DNA of 64,000 nt from Symsagittifera roscoffensis (GCF_963678635.1 NC_087064.1:38182706-38246705), one strand, 5' to 3'. Positions 32,589 to 43,839 are shown, counted from the first letter of the stretch. The notes: a model not told the origin generated them from the letters alone. Program-made: numbers and translations.

Positions 32589-33639
32589 TTAGCACCGCTC
32601 TGTTGAGTATAATTCCTTATCCGATTTTTTGCCTTTTAGATGCTCTAGCTCAAGTAGGATTGGCTTGATCGCTGCTAATTCTTTTTCTGTCGGTCTCTCA
32701 AAAAAACTTGAACAACTAGACAGCCCATCGTTTGTCTCTGATTTCATTGAAAACAATTTTTTAGAAGATTTCAATTCACTTATCCTCTTTGATATGCATT
32801 TTTGGTTGGCGTGTAAGGGCCACTTAGTTACGTCAAATCTCTTAAAGTCCCCCACAATCTGATAGCCTGTGTTCAGAGGCAATGCGTAGCCAAGCTTCTT
32901 TCTTCGTTGTATCGTCACCAAGGTTGCCTCTGTGTTCAACAACACACTCACACACAGTTCGCTCTGAGTGAGTGAGAAGCTTCTTCCTAAAATATCTGAG
33001 CTTTCACTGTTTGGATTTGGAACCAGACACACCTGTCTGATGTTGCTAAGCTCATTTTGGTTCCTCACCCTAAATGTCGCTATTACAGCCTGATGTAGTT
33101 TTAACCTAACCTTCCTATCTAGGAAAATTGGCACCTTTGCTCGGTTAATCAGAATTTTATTAATTGGTTTCTTTTCATGCTTCCTCTCAGGGTCCTGGAT
33201 TATTATCAACCCGTCGTTGAGGTCAATCGTGACATCGAAATTGCGCACAAAATCTCGTCCTAGGATGAACTGGTCGGACTCATCAAGATTCTCGATGACC
33301 AGGAAACTCATCCAGAGATGTCTCCCTCCTAGCTGCAACGAGATGATTGGGGTCCTTCCGGTTACGTATACTGCACCCTGATGTTGTTAGTCTGATGTTA
33401 GTCGGAATCAGATCCGACTTATCAAAACCAATGTCGGTCCAAGTGCTTACAGGCATGACACTGACCACTGCTCCAGTGTCTAATAGTCCCTTCACGGAGA
33501 GTTGTCTACCCTGCACGTCCAGTACATGCGCGGCCAGATCGGCTTCACAGCCTATGTGGACTGACTGCGTCTTGTTCGAGCATGGGGTTGTGTCCGATTC
33601 GTCGGACCTTAAGCTCTTCTCGACCAATGTAGATCCCAT
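32589..33639 (-). pseudogene. Aspartic protease and linker of Ty3/gypsy-like pol
   Basis: The first frame opens at ATG 33639 (MGSTLVEKSLRSDESDTTPC) and has the retropepsin active site LLDTGAVVSVMP near 33480. A frame change near 33340 leads to LGRDFVRNFDV (the typical second protease motif, near 33250), then about 200 residues of linker rich in basic residues before the RT. There is no gag in front: the ATG is preceded by AT-rich non-coding DNA with a TATAAAAG 165 bases upstream. Confidence 0.7.
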
Positions 33640-34477
33640 CGCTTTTTTTTAAAACTCAGTTTTCAGTTTGTTGTTTAAATTTTAGTAAATTTGTAGGTCA
33701 AAAACTGTAGAAATTAAAAGAAGATAATTTAAATTTAAAGCGATAAAACACCGACTGATTACAAGAAGTTCAACCGCGAAAAATACCAGATTTTTTTTGT
33801 TAGCTTTTATACTGTATAGAAGCCTGTTAATCAACGCCCACCCTCATCAATAAGTGCACTGAAAAAATGATATATGCAACATTATAAGTTTTTTTCAGTT
33901 TGCTACATTTCTCTGCTGAATCGTTGTTTCAGTTTAGAAGGAAGTCTAAGTTATTGCACCTCTTTTGAGAGCGTTCGCCTTGATATGATTGAAGCTTGGG
34001 CTCTGTCTAACCCTTATGCCGGGAATAGGTCGTCTAAGAAAGCCGGGATTTGGTCGCAAATTTTGCTGTGCTTTAGGTGTCAACCAATTTGACGCTCCTT
34101 TTTGTGACGCTATTAACCCAATCTAATTTATCAAAGCATAGCAGGAGATTTTAAAATTTTTTGTGCAACGCTATTTGAACTAACCAGTTTTATACTTTAG
34201 TTCAGTTTTTCAACTAGAATAAAGCTTTAGTTTTACGGAGTCTTTTTTATTTAACGAGAGTGTATTTTAAGTCTCGTGACTTTATGAGCGTAAGTTGTTT
34301 TCGCCCTTGTTCAATAATTTCAAAAATCTTGGCTAATGTTTTATGTGAAAAAAATTAACAAAATTAACACCAAGCGCAAACACAATAAAAACAAACGCAA
34401 TCACTGGAGAGTGCACGACAAAGCAGCTCTATAAAGTGCAATAATAAAAGCAAGAAAGAAGCCTCGAATTAGCAAAA
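33640..34477. other. AT-rich sequence beside the pol start
   Basis: No gene is convincing. A 72-codon plus-strand frame at 33874-34092 lacks any family look. An AATAAA lies at about 34220, and the sequence between 33900 and 34300 could be a lone LTR, but no partner was found. Confidence 0.3.
33804..33811 (-). promoter_or_regulatory. TATAAAAG box upstream of the pol start
   Basis: A perfect TATAAAAG on the minus strand, about 165 bases before the first ATG of pol, in an otherwise AT-rich stretch. If used, pol would be transcribed by itself and not from an upstream gag. Confidence 0.35.
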
Positions 34478-34484
34478 ACTCAGC

Positions 34485-34550
34485 TTCGTGTGAGATTTTA
34501 ACCTGCAACCTGAGAGAAAGAGTCTCGTGCACTAATACTCAGCCTCGGAC
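34485..34550 (-). repeat. tRNA-like relic (probable SINE head)
   Basis: On the minus strand an A-box-like GGCTGAGTATTAG (34533-34545) is followed about 30 bases later by a B-box-like GGTTAAAATCT (34493-34503) with a GAGA/TCTC arm in between, giving a weak cloverleaf. The acceptor stem does not pair well, so it is not a functional tRNA gene; a SINE fragment is likelier. Confidence 0.35.
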
Positions 34551-34599
34551 TTTTGACAGGCTACAAAAAATAAGGTTCGTAATAATACACTACGCTGAC

Positions 34600-35760
34600 G
34601 AAAATCATGTGAACGAATTAAATTTTTTCAGGCAACAATTAACTGAAAACCATAAGGTGGAAGAAACTGAAAAACCCAAATCCTATTGACAATTCCATTG
34701 GGGCTTTAATCGAGTAGTGTACATTTTAAATGACAATTCTCTCGATGAAACACAATTGGACTAAGTTTTCATCCAGTAACTTTGCTGACTCAATATCATC
34801 ACCAGTTTCAGGCGTTAATAATCAATTATAGTATGATTTAACTACCATTCTTACTAAAATTGAGAAAAAGTTGCTTTTATTCAATTATTATTCGAATTTA
34901 ATCTCTGTTTTTGAAAGCAAATTGTTTTTAATTTTAAAAGTTTAATCGAATAGATAATCGATTAGTAACCTATCTTCTTCCGATACAACTATAACCGACT
35001 ATAGTTGATTAATTTTATCCATTTTTTTATTTACATAGTTTGCACAAAAAATCCTTTAGAATCAATTATAACCGATTATAATCTCTTTTGTTCGGCCATT
35101 TTGTCTTCGATCTTGCATATGAGCTGCTTATATTTTAGGTTTTTCATCGGCGTCTGTTGATGTGAAATATGTGAATACTATTTTAAACTTATCAAATCTA
35201 TAATGTTTTTTTTTGTTTTCATTTTTTTTCTCCATTAGGCTTGTTACATGATGCAAATTTTAAGTTTTCATAACTACGATAAACTCAGCACATTGTTTTA
35301 CCTCCATGATTTATATGGAAGAATTATTTTCCATCTACCGCGGGAACCTTTCACGTAAAATGAAAGGATCTCTATGAAACTTTTGTTTCGTGTTGAAATT
35401 TTGGTACCGAAGAACCAGAGTGTGACGAGACATCTCGCTTTTAGAAATTTTGTTATTGACAAAACCGCAATAATCAATAAGATATAATTAAAATATAGCT
35501 TTGGTGTGAAAAAATGCTTGCAAAATGAGATATTCTATTGATTATTATCCATTATTATCGATTATAAACGATTTTTTTTTTAAATTTTATTTGAACTTCA
35601 ATCAATTTTTATATCACAATTATATCACGATATCACGATAAAGTATTACAATTATAATCAATTATCAATCCTTCAAACATCTATTTTTGATAATTATATT
35701 CAATTCTAATTGACAAACAATCAATTCTTAACCCGTCATAATCGTTTATTTCCGCCTAAA
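34600..35760. repeat. AT-rich region with many AATCGATTAT-like palindromes
   Basis: Motifs of the type AATCGATTAT, ATAATCAATT and CCGATTATAAT recur at least ten times, alone or in inverted pairs (for example near 34960, 35010, 35070, 35550, 35655). There is no reading frame. It resembles decayed satellite or a palindromic AT-rich transposon remnant. Confidence 0.4.
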
Positions 35761-35924
35761 CTGGGGTGCGGGAAACTATTAGCCCACCTGTGTCGACGAG
35801 CTAACGAACAAAAATCAAAAAAAGCAGCCGAAATTGACATTCGTATGCTGCATACAAACGGGCATACCATCTATACTCGTTAAACTACTCGAAACATGTA
35901 TCCCGATTATTACAGTCACAAAAC

Positions 35925-36343
35925 CAGGGGCGGACTTAGGAGGCGGGGGGGGGGGGGTGGTTTTGAGCGCTTTTTTTAGGGATTCGACCCCCTTCCGACT
36001 CAAAGAGTCCCTCCTTTGAACTACTTTGAGATATCCACTTTTGAGAGACTGACCCTAAAATTCTTCTGAAGGCGCCTTTGGCGCCAAAACATACTAATTT
36101 TGAGGGGGGGCGCGCGCCGAAAAACACGATGTTTTTGGTAAACATTTTCCAAATAGTGCCTTTTTGGCCTGCTTTTTTCAAAATTTTGCCTGCGACGTAG
36201 AAATTTTGCCCAAAACGGTCTCTTTAGTGCTTTGGCAGAGCTCGGAAATTCATTTTAGTCGACCTAAAAAAAGGTCGGCACAGCTTTTGATCATTTTTTG
36301 AAAATCTGCCCCCTCCCTCGAGAAATTCCTTGATCCGCCCCTG
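35925..36343 (-). mobile_element. hAT-like MITE, copy 1
   Basis: Ends CAGGGGCGGA / GATCCGCCCCTG form a terminal inverted repeat, and the flanking octamers CACAAAAC and CACTTAAC agree at 6 of 8 places, like an old 8-bp target duplication. The interior has a poly-G run near the left end, GCGCGCGCCG and GGCGCCTTTGGCGCC. No coding capacity. The same family occurs six more times in the window. Confidence 0.6.
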
Positions 36344-37365
36344 CACTTAACGACATCTATTCAAGAATAAACAGAACTTAGCAGTAAAAAGTTTATTCTG
36401 CAGCTGCACTAAATTGCAGAAACAAATCAAATTACGGAAAACTGGCTGGATCTTTGTAAAAAATCATGGAAAAACAGCATAGACTATCAGAGACAAAACA
36501 AAAGCAAAAAATGCAGGAGGCTAACCAGGGGTAGTTGAAGTAGCAAGGCAACTGACAAAAGAAAGGGACAAGATGGTTTCTGTTGCTGCGTGCCATACGA
36601 TTACCCTGCAAAAAGGATCGCGGTGCTTTTCATTCAATTTGGCTCAGAAAAACTATACGGAGAAGGGCACAAAATTGTACCAGACTACGCTAAACAGTAG
36701 ATAAACCCATTTCTATCGAATGAAGTCTCTGAGCGAGATTGTTCTAAACGTGATCATATACCGAAGATTTTAGAGTTTGTGTACGGAATTTTACAAACAA
36801 AGCGTTGCAACTGAAGCTTGTTAGGTTCTAAGTATATAATGCTCGAGAAGGGAAGAGAGAAAGAAGAGGTAATGCAGGCGTGGACATTGGTTCAGATAGT
36901 TAAAAAATAGTTGGATAATCAAATTTACCTTTGCGGGTCAAGAAGCTGAAATAACACAAAAATTAACATCAGAATCACCAAGATGATGCCAACACAGACA
37001 AATGCACAAGAATCCACTGTATCAATCCAAAATACTGAGCTTTGTTTGGATGAAACAATCCTTATTATGGAAAATAAGGTTTGTGGAGTTCTGAAAGGTG
37101 CTCATCGACCGCATACAAAATTACATAATACATCTCTATAAGATGGTCAACTATAGGGGTAACCAGAGCCGGTATTGTTCTGCTAACAAAAGACAGAACT
37201 TTAGCAAAGCACAAGTAGTCTTCGCCACCAGAAAACTAGAATCAGATTTACTGTCGCTGGAATCAGTTTTCAGAAACATACCTAAGTCAAGCAAGATTTC
37301 CAAACAAAACTAGACAAAAACCCCGTTCGACAAACTTATTGATGTATAGTCGGTAGAATTAAGAT

Positions 37366-37669
37366 CAAGCGCGGATCTAGGAGTTTCTCGAGGGGGGGGG
37401 GGGGTGGTGGTGGTTGCGGGTTTTCAAAAAAATTTTGAAAACTTTGTCTACTTTTTTTTAGACCGACCAAATTGATATTCTGAGCTCTCCCAAACAACTA
37501 TGAAGACCCTGTTTTACCCAAAATTCCCGCTGCGCAGACAATTTTGAAAAACAGACCAAAAATTGCGTTTTTCGACGCTTTTTGGAGAATTTCGACCAAA
37601 AAAATTGCAATTTTTTTGGCGCGCGCTCCCCCTCAAAACTAGTATCGAGCTCTGTCAAAGCCGCCACTG
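37366..37669 (+). mobile_element. hAT-like MITE, copy 2 (shortened)
   Basis: Starts CAAGCGCGGATCTAGG and ends CCGCCACTG, flanked by ATTAAGAT and ATTACGAT (7 of 8 identical), the 8-bp duplication expected for hAT elements. About 120 bp shorter than the copy at 41005. Confidence 0.65.
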
Positions 37670-37814
37670 ATTACGATATATAGAAGACAGACACACTGTT
37701 AGATCCTAACCAGTTTCAGCCTCATGGTAATGAAGGAGGTGTTGCGGAAGTAGACTTGTAAGCTAAGCCTAAACTTATTTCAGCGAGCTTGAAAACGTGC
37801 GAAAAGTTTAGATA

Positions 37815-38141
37815 TCCAAATTTGAGATATTCATTTTTGGCCAACTGACCTTAAAATGTTTCTACAGTCGCCTTTGGTGCCGAAACATAATATTTTTAAG
37901 GAGGAGCGCGCGCCGAAAAAACACGATTTTTTTGTAAACATTTTCCAAAAAGTGCCTTTTTGGCATGTTTTTTTTTCAAAATTTTGCCTGCGACGTAGAA
38001 ATTTTGCCCAAAACGGTCTCTTTAGTGCTTTGGCAGAGCTTGGAAATTCATTTTAGTCGACCTAAAAAAAGGTCGGCACAGCTTTTGATCATTTTTTGAA
38101 AATCTGCCCCCTCCCTCGAGAAATTCCTTGATCCGCCCCTG
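37815..38141 (-). mobile_element. hAT-like MITE, copy 3 (left-truncated)
   Basis: Same orientation and right end (GATCCGCCCCTG) as copy 1 but lacks the left end; part of tandem unit 2. Confidence 0.6.
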
Positions 38142-39163
38142 CACTTAACGACATCTATTCAAGAATAAACAGAACTTAGCAGTAAAAAGTTTATTCTGCA
38201 GCTGCACTAAATTGCAGAAACAAATCAAATTACGGAAAACTGGCTGGATCTTTGTAAAAAATCATGGAAAAACAGCATAGACTATCAGAGACAAAACAAA
38301 AGCAAAAAATGCAGGAGGCTAACCAGGGGTAGTTGAAGTAGCAAGGCAACTGACAAAAGAAAGGGACAAGATGGTTTCTGTTGCTGCGTGCCATACGATT
38401 ACCCTGCAAAAAGGATCGCGGTGCTTTTCATTCAATTTGGCTCAGAAAAACTATACGGAGAAGGGCACAAAATTATACCAGACTACGCTAAACAGAGGAT
38501 AAACCTATTTCTATCGAATGAAGTCTCTGAGCGAGATTGTTCTAAACGTGATCATATACCGAAGATTTTAGAGTTTGTGTACGGAATTTTACAAACAAAG
38601 CGTTGCAACTGAAGCTTGTTAGGTTCTAAGTATATAATGCTCGAGAAGGGAAGAGAGAAAGAAGAGGTAATGCAGGCGTGGACATTGGTTCAGATAGTTA
38701 AAAAATAGTTGGATAATCAAATTTACCTTTGCGGGTCAAGAAGCTGAAATAACACAGAAATTAACATCAGAATCACCAAGATGATGCCAACACAGACAAA
38801 TGCACAAGAATCCACTGTATCAATCCAAAATACTGAGCTTTGTTTGGATGAAACAATCCTTATTATGGAAAATAAAGTTTGTGGAGTTCTGAAAGGTGCT
38901 CATCGACCGCATACAAAATTACATAATACATCTCTATAAGATGGTCAACTATAGGGGTAACCAGAGCCGGTATTGTTCTGCTAACAAAAGACCGAACTTT
39001 AGCAAAGCACAAGTAGTCTTCGCCACCAGAAAACTAGAATCAGATTTACTGTCGCTGGAATCAGTTTTCAGAAACATACCTAAGTCAAGCAAGATTTCCA
39101 AACAAAACTAGACAAAAACCCCGTTCGACAAACTTATTGATGTATAGTCGGTAGAATTAAGAT

Positions 39164-39459
39164 CAAGCGCGGATCTAGGAGTTTCTCGAGGGGGGGTGGT
39201 GGTTGCGGGTTTTCAAAAAAAATTTGAAAACTTTGTCTACTTTTTTTTAGACCGACCAAATTGATATTCTGAGCTCTCCCAAACAACTATGAAGACCCTG
39301 TTTTGCCCAAAATTCCCGCTGCGGAGACAATTTTGAAAAACAGACCAAAAATTGCGTTTTTAGACGCTTTTTGGAGAATTTCGACCAAAAAAATTGCAAT
39401 TTTTTTGGCGCGCGCTCCCCCCTCAAAACTAGTATCGAGCTCTGTCAAAGCCGCCACTG
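39164..39459 (+). mobile_element. hAT-like MITE, copy 4
   Basis: The counterpart of copy 2 in tandem unit 2, with the same ends and the same ATTAAGAT / ATTACGAT flanks; its poly-G run is shorter. Confidence 0.65.
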
Positions 39460-39609
39460 ATTACGATATATAGAAAACAGACACACTGGCAGATCCTAAC
39501 CAGTTTCAGCCTCATGGTAATGAAGGAGGTGTTGCGGAAGTAGACTTGTAAGCTAAGCCTAAACTTATTTCAGCGAGCTTGAAAACGTGCGAAAAGTTTA
39601 GATATCCAA

Positions 39610-39933
39610 ATTTGAGATATTCATTTTTGGCCAACTGACCTTAAAATGTTTCTACAGTCGCCTTTGGTGCCGAAACATAATATTTTTAAGGAGGAGCGCG
39701 CGCCGAAAAAATACGGTTTTTTTTGTAAACATTTTCCAAAAAGTGCCTTTTTGGCATGTTTTTTTTTTCAAAATTTTGCGTGCGACGTAGAAATTTTGCC
39801 CAAAACGGTCTCTTTAGTGCTTTGGCAGAGCTCGGAAATTCATTTTAGTCGACCTAAAAAAAGGTCGGCACAGTTTTTGATCATTTTTTGAAAATCTGCC
39901 CCCTCCCTCGAGAAATTCCTTGATCCGCCCCTG
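39610..39933 (-). mobile_element. hAT-like MITE, copy 5 (left-truncated)
   Basis: The counterpart of copy 3 at the start of tandem unit 3, ending GATCCGCCCCTG. Confidence 0.6.
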
Positions 39934-41004
39934 CACTTAACGACATCTATTCAAGAATAAACAGAAACCTTAGCAGTAAAAAAACTTATTTTGGAGCTGC
40001 AGTAATTTGTAGAAAAAAGTCAGGTCACGAAAAACTGGCCGAATTTTTGAGAAAAATTATGGAAAAACAGCATAATATACAGCATTCTTTTGTCAAGTAT
40101 ATAGACTATCAGAGACAAAGAAAAAAAAACAAAAAATGCAGGAGGCTAACCAGGGGTAGTTGAAGAAGCAAGGCAACAGACAAAAGAAAGGGTCAAGGTG
40201 GTATGTGTTGCTGTGTGCTATATAATTGCCCTACAAAACAAGGACCGCGGTGCTTTTTCATTCAATTTGGCTCAGAAAAACTATACGGAGAAAGGCACAA
40301 AATTGTACCAGACTACGCTAAACAGTAGATAAACCCATTTCTTTCGAATGAAGTCTCTGAGAGAGATTGTCCTAGACGTGATCATATACCGAAGAGTTTT
40401 GAGTTTGGGTACGGAATTTTACAAACAAAGCGTTGCGTAAGTTTCGATTGAAGCTTCTTAGGATCTAAGTATATAATGCTCGAGAAGGGAAGAGAGAAAG
40501 AAGAGGTAACGCAGGCTTGGACATTGGTTCAGATAATTATAAAATAGTTGGATAATCAAATTTCCATTTGTAGGTCATGAAGCTGAAATAACACTGAAAG
40601 TAACATCAGAATCACAAAGATGATGCCAGCACAGACCAATGCACAAGAAGCCACTGTAACAATCCACAATACTGAGCTAGATTTGGATGAAACAATCATC
40701 ATTATGGAAAATTAGGTTTGTGGAGTACTGAAAGGTTTTCATCGAACCGCATACAAAATGGCATAATTCATCCCAATACGATGGTTCACTATAGGGGTAA
40801 CGAGAGCCAAAAGTGTTTTGCTAACAAAAGATCGAACTTCAGCAAGGCACAAGTAGTCTTCGCTATCAGAAAACTACAATCAGATTTACTGTCGCTGAAA
40901 TCAGTTTTCACAATTAACCATAAGTCAAGCAAGATTTCCAAACAAAACTGGAAATAAACCCCCTGTTTGACAAACTATTGATGTATAGTCGCTATAATTA
41001 AGAT

Positions 41005-41429
41005 CAGGCGCGGATCTAGGAGTTTCTCGGGTGGGAGGGGGGGGGGGGGCATGCGGGGGGTGGCGGGGGGTGCGGGTTTTCAAAAAAACTTTGAAAACTT
41101 TGTCTACCTTTTTTTTAGACCGACCAAATTGATATTCTGAGCTCTCCCAAACCACTATGAAGACCCTGTTTTGGCCAAAATTTCCGCGTCGCAGACAATT
41201 TTGAAAAACAGGCCAAAAATAGCGTTTTTAGGCACTTTTTGGAAAAATAGGCGCGCGCTCCCCCCTCAAAACTAGTATCGATTGGCGCCAAAGGCGCCCT
41301 TAGAAAAATTTTAAGGGCAGTCAGCCAAAAAAAGATATCTCAAAATAGTTCAAAGCAGGGAACCTTTGGGTCGGCAGGGGGTCGAATCCCTGAGGGAAGC
41401 GTCCGTTACACCCCCTAAATCCGCCACTG
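41005..41429 (+). mobile_element. hAT-like MITE, copy 6 (full length, 425 bp)
   Basis: Starts CAGGCGCGGATCTAGG and ends AAATCCGCCACTG. The flanks ATTAAGAT / ATTACGAT give an 8-bp duplication with one mismatch. The interior has a long poly-G/GT run, GCGCGCGC and the palindrome GGCGCCAAAGGCGCC. It has no coding capacity; it is the most complete copy. Confidence 0.7.
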
Positions 41430-41869
41430 ATTACGATATAAATAAAACAGACACACTGGTAGATCCTAACCGTTTTCAGCCTCATCGAGATGAAGGAGGT
41501 GTTGCGGAAGTAGACTTGTAAGCTAAGCCTAAACTTATTTCAGCGAGCTTGAAAACGTGCGAAAACTTTAGATGTATAAATAAATTGTTCTCCAAAACCT
41601 CCAGCAAACAAATTTAATGATTTGAAGTTAGAGACCCTTTTTTTGTAATAAAAGTTGTTTTAAAGATCAAGTGTCAATGGAAGTTTCTTCAACATGATTG
41701 CTTAAAACCAATGTAAACGAAATTTCTATCGAAAACTAACGTTTTACTATCATATAGTGAGTTATTTTATTTTCACATAAACTGACGGTGCGCGTAATTA
41801 GGAAACTTTCAAAAAATAATTTTGAAAAACTTCACAATCGCGTTGTTGCCTTATTGTTGAAAAAAATGT
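41430..41869. other. Non-coding flank of tandem array
   Basis: The first 150 bp repeat the joint of the tandem units; the rest is AT-rich and I see nothing in it. Confidence 0.5.
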
Positions 41870-42235
41870 AGTCTTACCCTCTGATGGCAAGCGCGCAACA
41901 CGTTGGCGCAACACGTTGGCGCAACCGCAGCGGGGAGTATATTGCGAGCTGCCTTTTATTGCGAATTGTCCTTTATTGCGAGTTGTCTTTTCGTAGGAGT
42001 TGTCGCATTACGAGTGAGATCTGATAAGTCTGAGAAAATTAAATTGCGTGCATGCACGCAATTTAATTTTCTCAGACTTATCAGATCTCACTCGTAATGC
42101 GACAACTCCTACGAAAAGACAACTCGCAATAAAGGACAATTCGCAATAAAAGGCAGCTCGCAATATACTCCCCGCTGCGGTTGCGCCAACGTGTTGCGCC
42201 AACGTGTTGCGCGCTTGCTATCAGAGGGTAAGACT
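41870..42235. repeat. Nearly perfect 366-bp palindrome without spacer
   Basis: Two 183-bp arms are centred on GCATGC at 42052/42053. The only mismatch I can find is GATGGCAAG (left) versus GATAGCAAG in the right arm read inversely. Each arm contains a doubled CGCAACACGTTGG block and a run of TTGCGAGTTGTC-type repeats. The two strands therefore encode the same 64-residue peptide, which I do not take as a gene. It looks like a foldback MITE or a very recent inverted duplication. Confidence 0.9.
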
Positions 42236-42496
42236 TTATACAACATTTAGAGCCGGTTATTGCCACAAAGCGGCGACGCGCGCATAGCGCGCCCACCGGT
42301 GATCTCAAATCGACAAAATAAAGTTCCCAATAGCTTCAAAAACTTGCAAACTGTCGCTTTCCTTAAGCTTTGCGAGTTGTCCTTTGTTGCAAGTTGTCTT
42401 TTGTTGCGAGTTGTCGCGGTACCGATTTCACTCAGTCCGATTGTTCCAAAAAAATAACAGATACCAAAGTCTTCAAAAACAGCATTCATAATGTCG
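42236..42496. repeat. Flank with a diverged partial arm of the palindrome
   Basis: At 42367-42440 TTGCGAGTTGTCCTTTGTTG and two further TTG(C)GAGTTGTC units plus GATTTCACTC resemble the arm of the 366-bp palindrome, with about one difference in six. The rest has no feature apart from a GCGCGC palindrome near 42278. Confidence 0.5.
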
Positions 42497-43427
42497 CGGG
42501 TTGACCAAAAATGCTTATCATACAGTTCTCAACGGGAAATTTTTTTTCATACAATTTCATACAACTCCATACGTACATAAAATTGTATGAAAACTTTATG
42601 ATAAACATTTTCCCATAAATGGAAATTGTATTATAGGTATTTTGTCCATAAACCAAAAAGTTGTTTTTTGCTAGCAATTTTATTTTCTGACAAATTTTTG
42701 GTTGTTTTGCAACCGAACACAAGTGACAAAGACCTTGGTTACTCAAAGCACCAAAGGTTGGACGGTCTTACATTTACCAACCATGCATAGAAAACGACCC
42801 GAATTGTCTACGAGCTGTCTTTCACAAATGATATAACAAACGTAACAAACTTTTAATTTTTGGTAAAATTTTTCAATGATGATTATTTTAAATTTGCGAA
42901 CTTTCAAATTATCAGACGTTGATCAAGGCATACATAAACACGCGATACAAAAGGAATAGAAATTTTCAGCGTTTTTGAGAAAAAGAATTTTAGTGAAAAG
43001 AAAAAATGCCAATATTATCGTATCCAGGACTACCTTATGCACACAAAAAAATTAAACTTTGCATGCAAAAAGAATTTTTTCGAAAAACTTTTGTTTGGTT
43101 AGAAAATTCGTTTAGCGGTTGAAAAAAAACAAAAAAACTTTCGGGGCAAATTTTCAAAATTACTTGGGAAAATTTTTGTGTCGTATATGGAAAAGGTATG
43201 GTAAACATTTTGTTTAAAAAAAAAGATTTAAAATCAATTTTTTTGTCACCAGTCTGTTCAATTGTTCTCAAAAAGCGACAGAAATGGTTTAATTTTTTTT
43301 CTATTGTTTTTCGAAAATGTCTGAAAATTGTATGACAGGCATTTTCTCCTGACACTTGATGTATGGAATTGTATGATAATGATTTTGTTGTATGGAATTG
43401 TATGATAAGCATTTTCGGTGTATGGAG
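42497..43427. mobile_element. Small DNA transposon with CGGGTTGACC ends, left part (interrupted)
   Basis: The left end CGGGTTGACC at 42497 pairs with GGTCAACCCG, which is completed at 62343-62351, after the LTR element. Just inside, ATGCTTATCATAC (42511) is inverted relative to GTATGATAAGCAT (43400). Repeats of GTATGGAATTGTATGATAA lie at 43370-43410, and inverse forms (CATACAATTTCATACAACTC) near 42548. About 940 bp when the LTR element is removed. The 156-codon minus-strand frame inside (43035-43505) has no family look and extends into the LTR, so I do not call it. Confidence 0.6.
43424..43427. other. Target-site duplication GGAG, left
   Basis: GGAG directly before the 5' LTR and again directly after the 3' LTR (62339-62342). 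A four-base duplication is normal for Ty3/gypsy and errantivirus integration. Confidence 0.8.
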
Positions 43428-43837
43428 TGGAACCTGATCTAAACTACATTTTATGCTTGGATAAATTAGATATTTTACCAATGTAAAGTATTTAATATTA
43501 ACCAATCATGATCCATCTGACTAACAATCCACTTATTTGTAAGTGCTGAAATTACTTGTAATTTCAGCACTTGAGAGATTTGAATTTAACTTAGAAATTA
43601 GTTGACTCTCCAAGAAGACTTCAGCAACCGCAATAAACCAGTATACCCTAGATCTATTGAGCCTAGCAGAGACTAGTTAAACAACCTGAGACTAGATAGT
43701 ATAAGAGTAAGATTAGGATCGGTATTAGACTAAGAAGTTGCACGAATCTATCCGGCCGAAAATAAGATAGCGTGACGAGCAGACGGTGTACCCTATCCGA
43801 AATTACTCTATGAGTTATACCCATCGGTCATAACTCA
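43428..43837 (+). repeat. 5' LTR (410 bp)
   Basis: Matches 61929-62338 except for three bases (near 43457, 43573 and 43757). It contains a perfect hairpin of 15 bp with a 2-base loop at 43541-43572 (AAGTGCTGAAATTAC / GTAATTTCAGCACTT), an AATAAA at 43632 and a TATAAG at 43700. Ends TGG...TCA fit the LTR rule TG...CA. Confidence 0.95.
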
Positions 43838-43839
43838 TC

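Larger units (their letters stand above)
27672..33639 (-). mobile_element. pol: Ty3/gypsy-like pol region with unusual 3' extension
   Basis: On the minus strand, protease, a long linker, reverse transcriptase, RNase H, another long linker, integrase, an acidic extension and a macro-like domain follow each other in the Ty3/gypsy order. Frame damage is frequent. GC content is like the neighbouring ORF1-SGNH-giant-ORF block and unlike the AT-rich flanks. The block precedes that set in transcription direction, the reverse of a normal gag-pol order. It could belong to a second, adjacent copy of the same element, or the element may have this order. No LTR pair was found around it. Confidence 0.7.
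36040..41580 (+). repeat. Tandem array of ~1.8-kb units (about 3 copies)
   Basis: The word CACTTAACGACATCTATTCA recurs at 36344, 38142 and 39934, giving periods of 1798 and 1792 bp. Units 1 and 2 differ at few positions; unit 3 is clearly more diverged and has small insertions. Each unit has a minus-oriented MITE part, about 1.0 kb of unique sequence, a plus-oriented MITE and a 146-bp joint. Short frames occur in the unique part (37098-37313, 38896-39111, 38388-38612); units 1 and 2 agree but the frames break in unit 3, so I do not call genes. Confidence 0.88.

Noticed and set aside
33874-34092. 72-codon frame beside pol
   Set aside because: No relatives, no context; may be part of a lone LTR.
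34485-34550. Functional tRNA gene
   Set aside because: Acceptor stem does not pair and the B box is off consensus; relic or SINE is likelier.
36600-38612. Small frames in the tandem units (75 and 71 codons) as possible transposase or THAP-type fragments
   Set aside because: Broken in unit 3 and without Cys/His spacing of a THAP or zinc-finger domain.
41903-42202. Identical 64-residue frames on both strands
   Set aside because: They follow from the palindrome; no independent sign of coding.
43035-43505. 156-codon minus-strand frame
   Set aside because: Runs across the LTR boundary and through repeats; no protein-like character.
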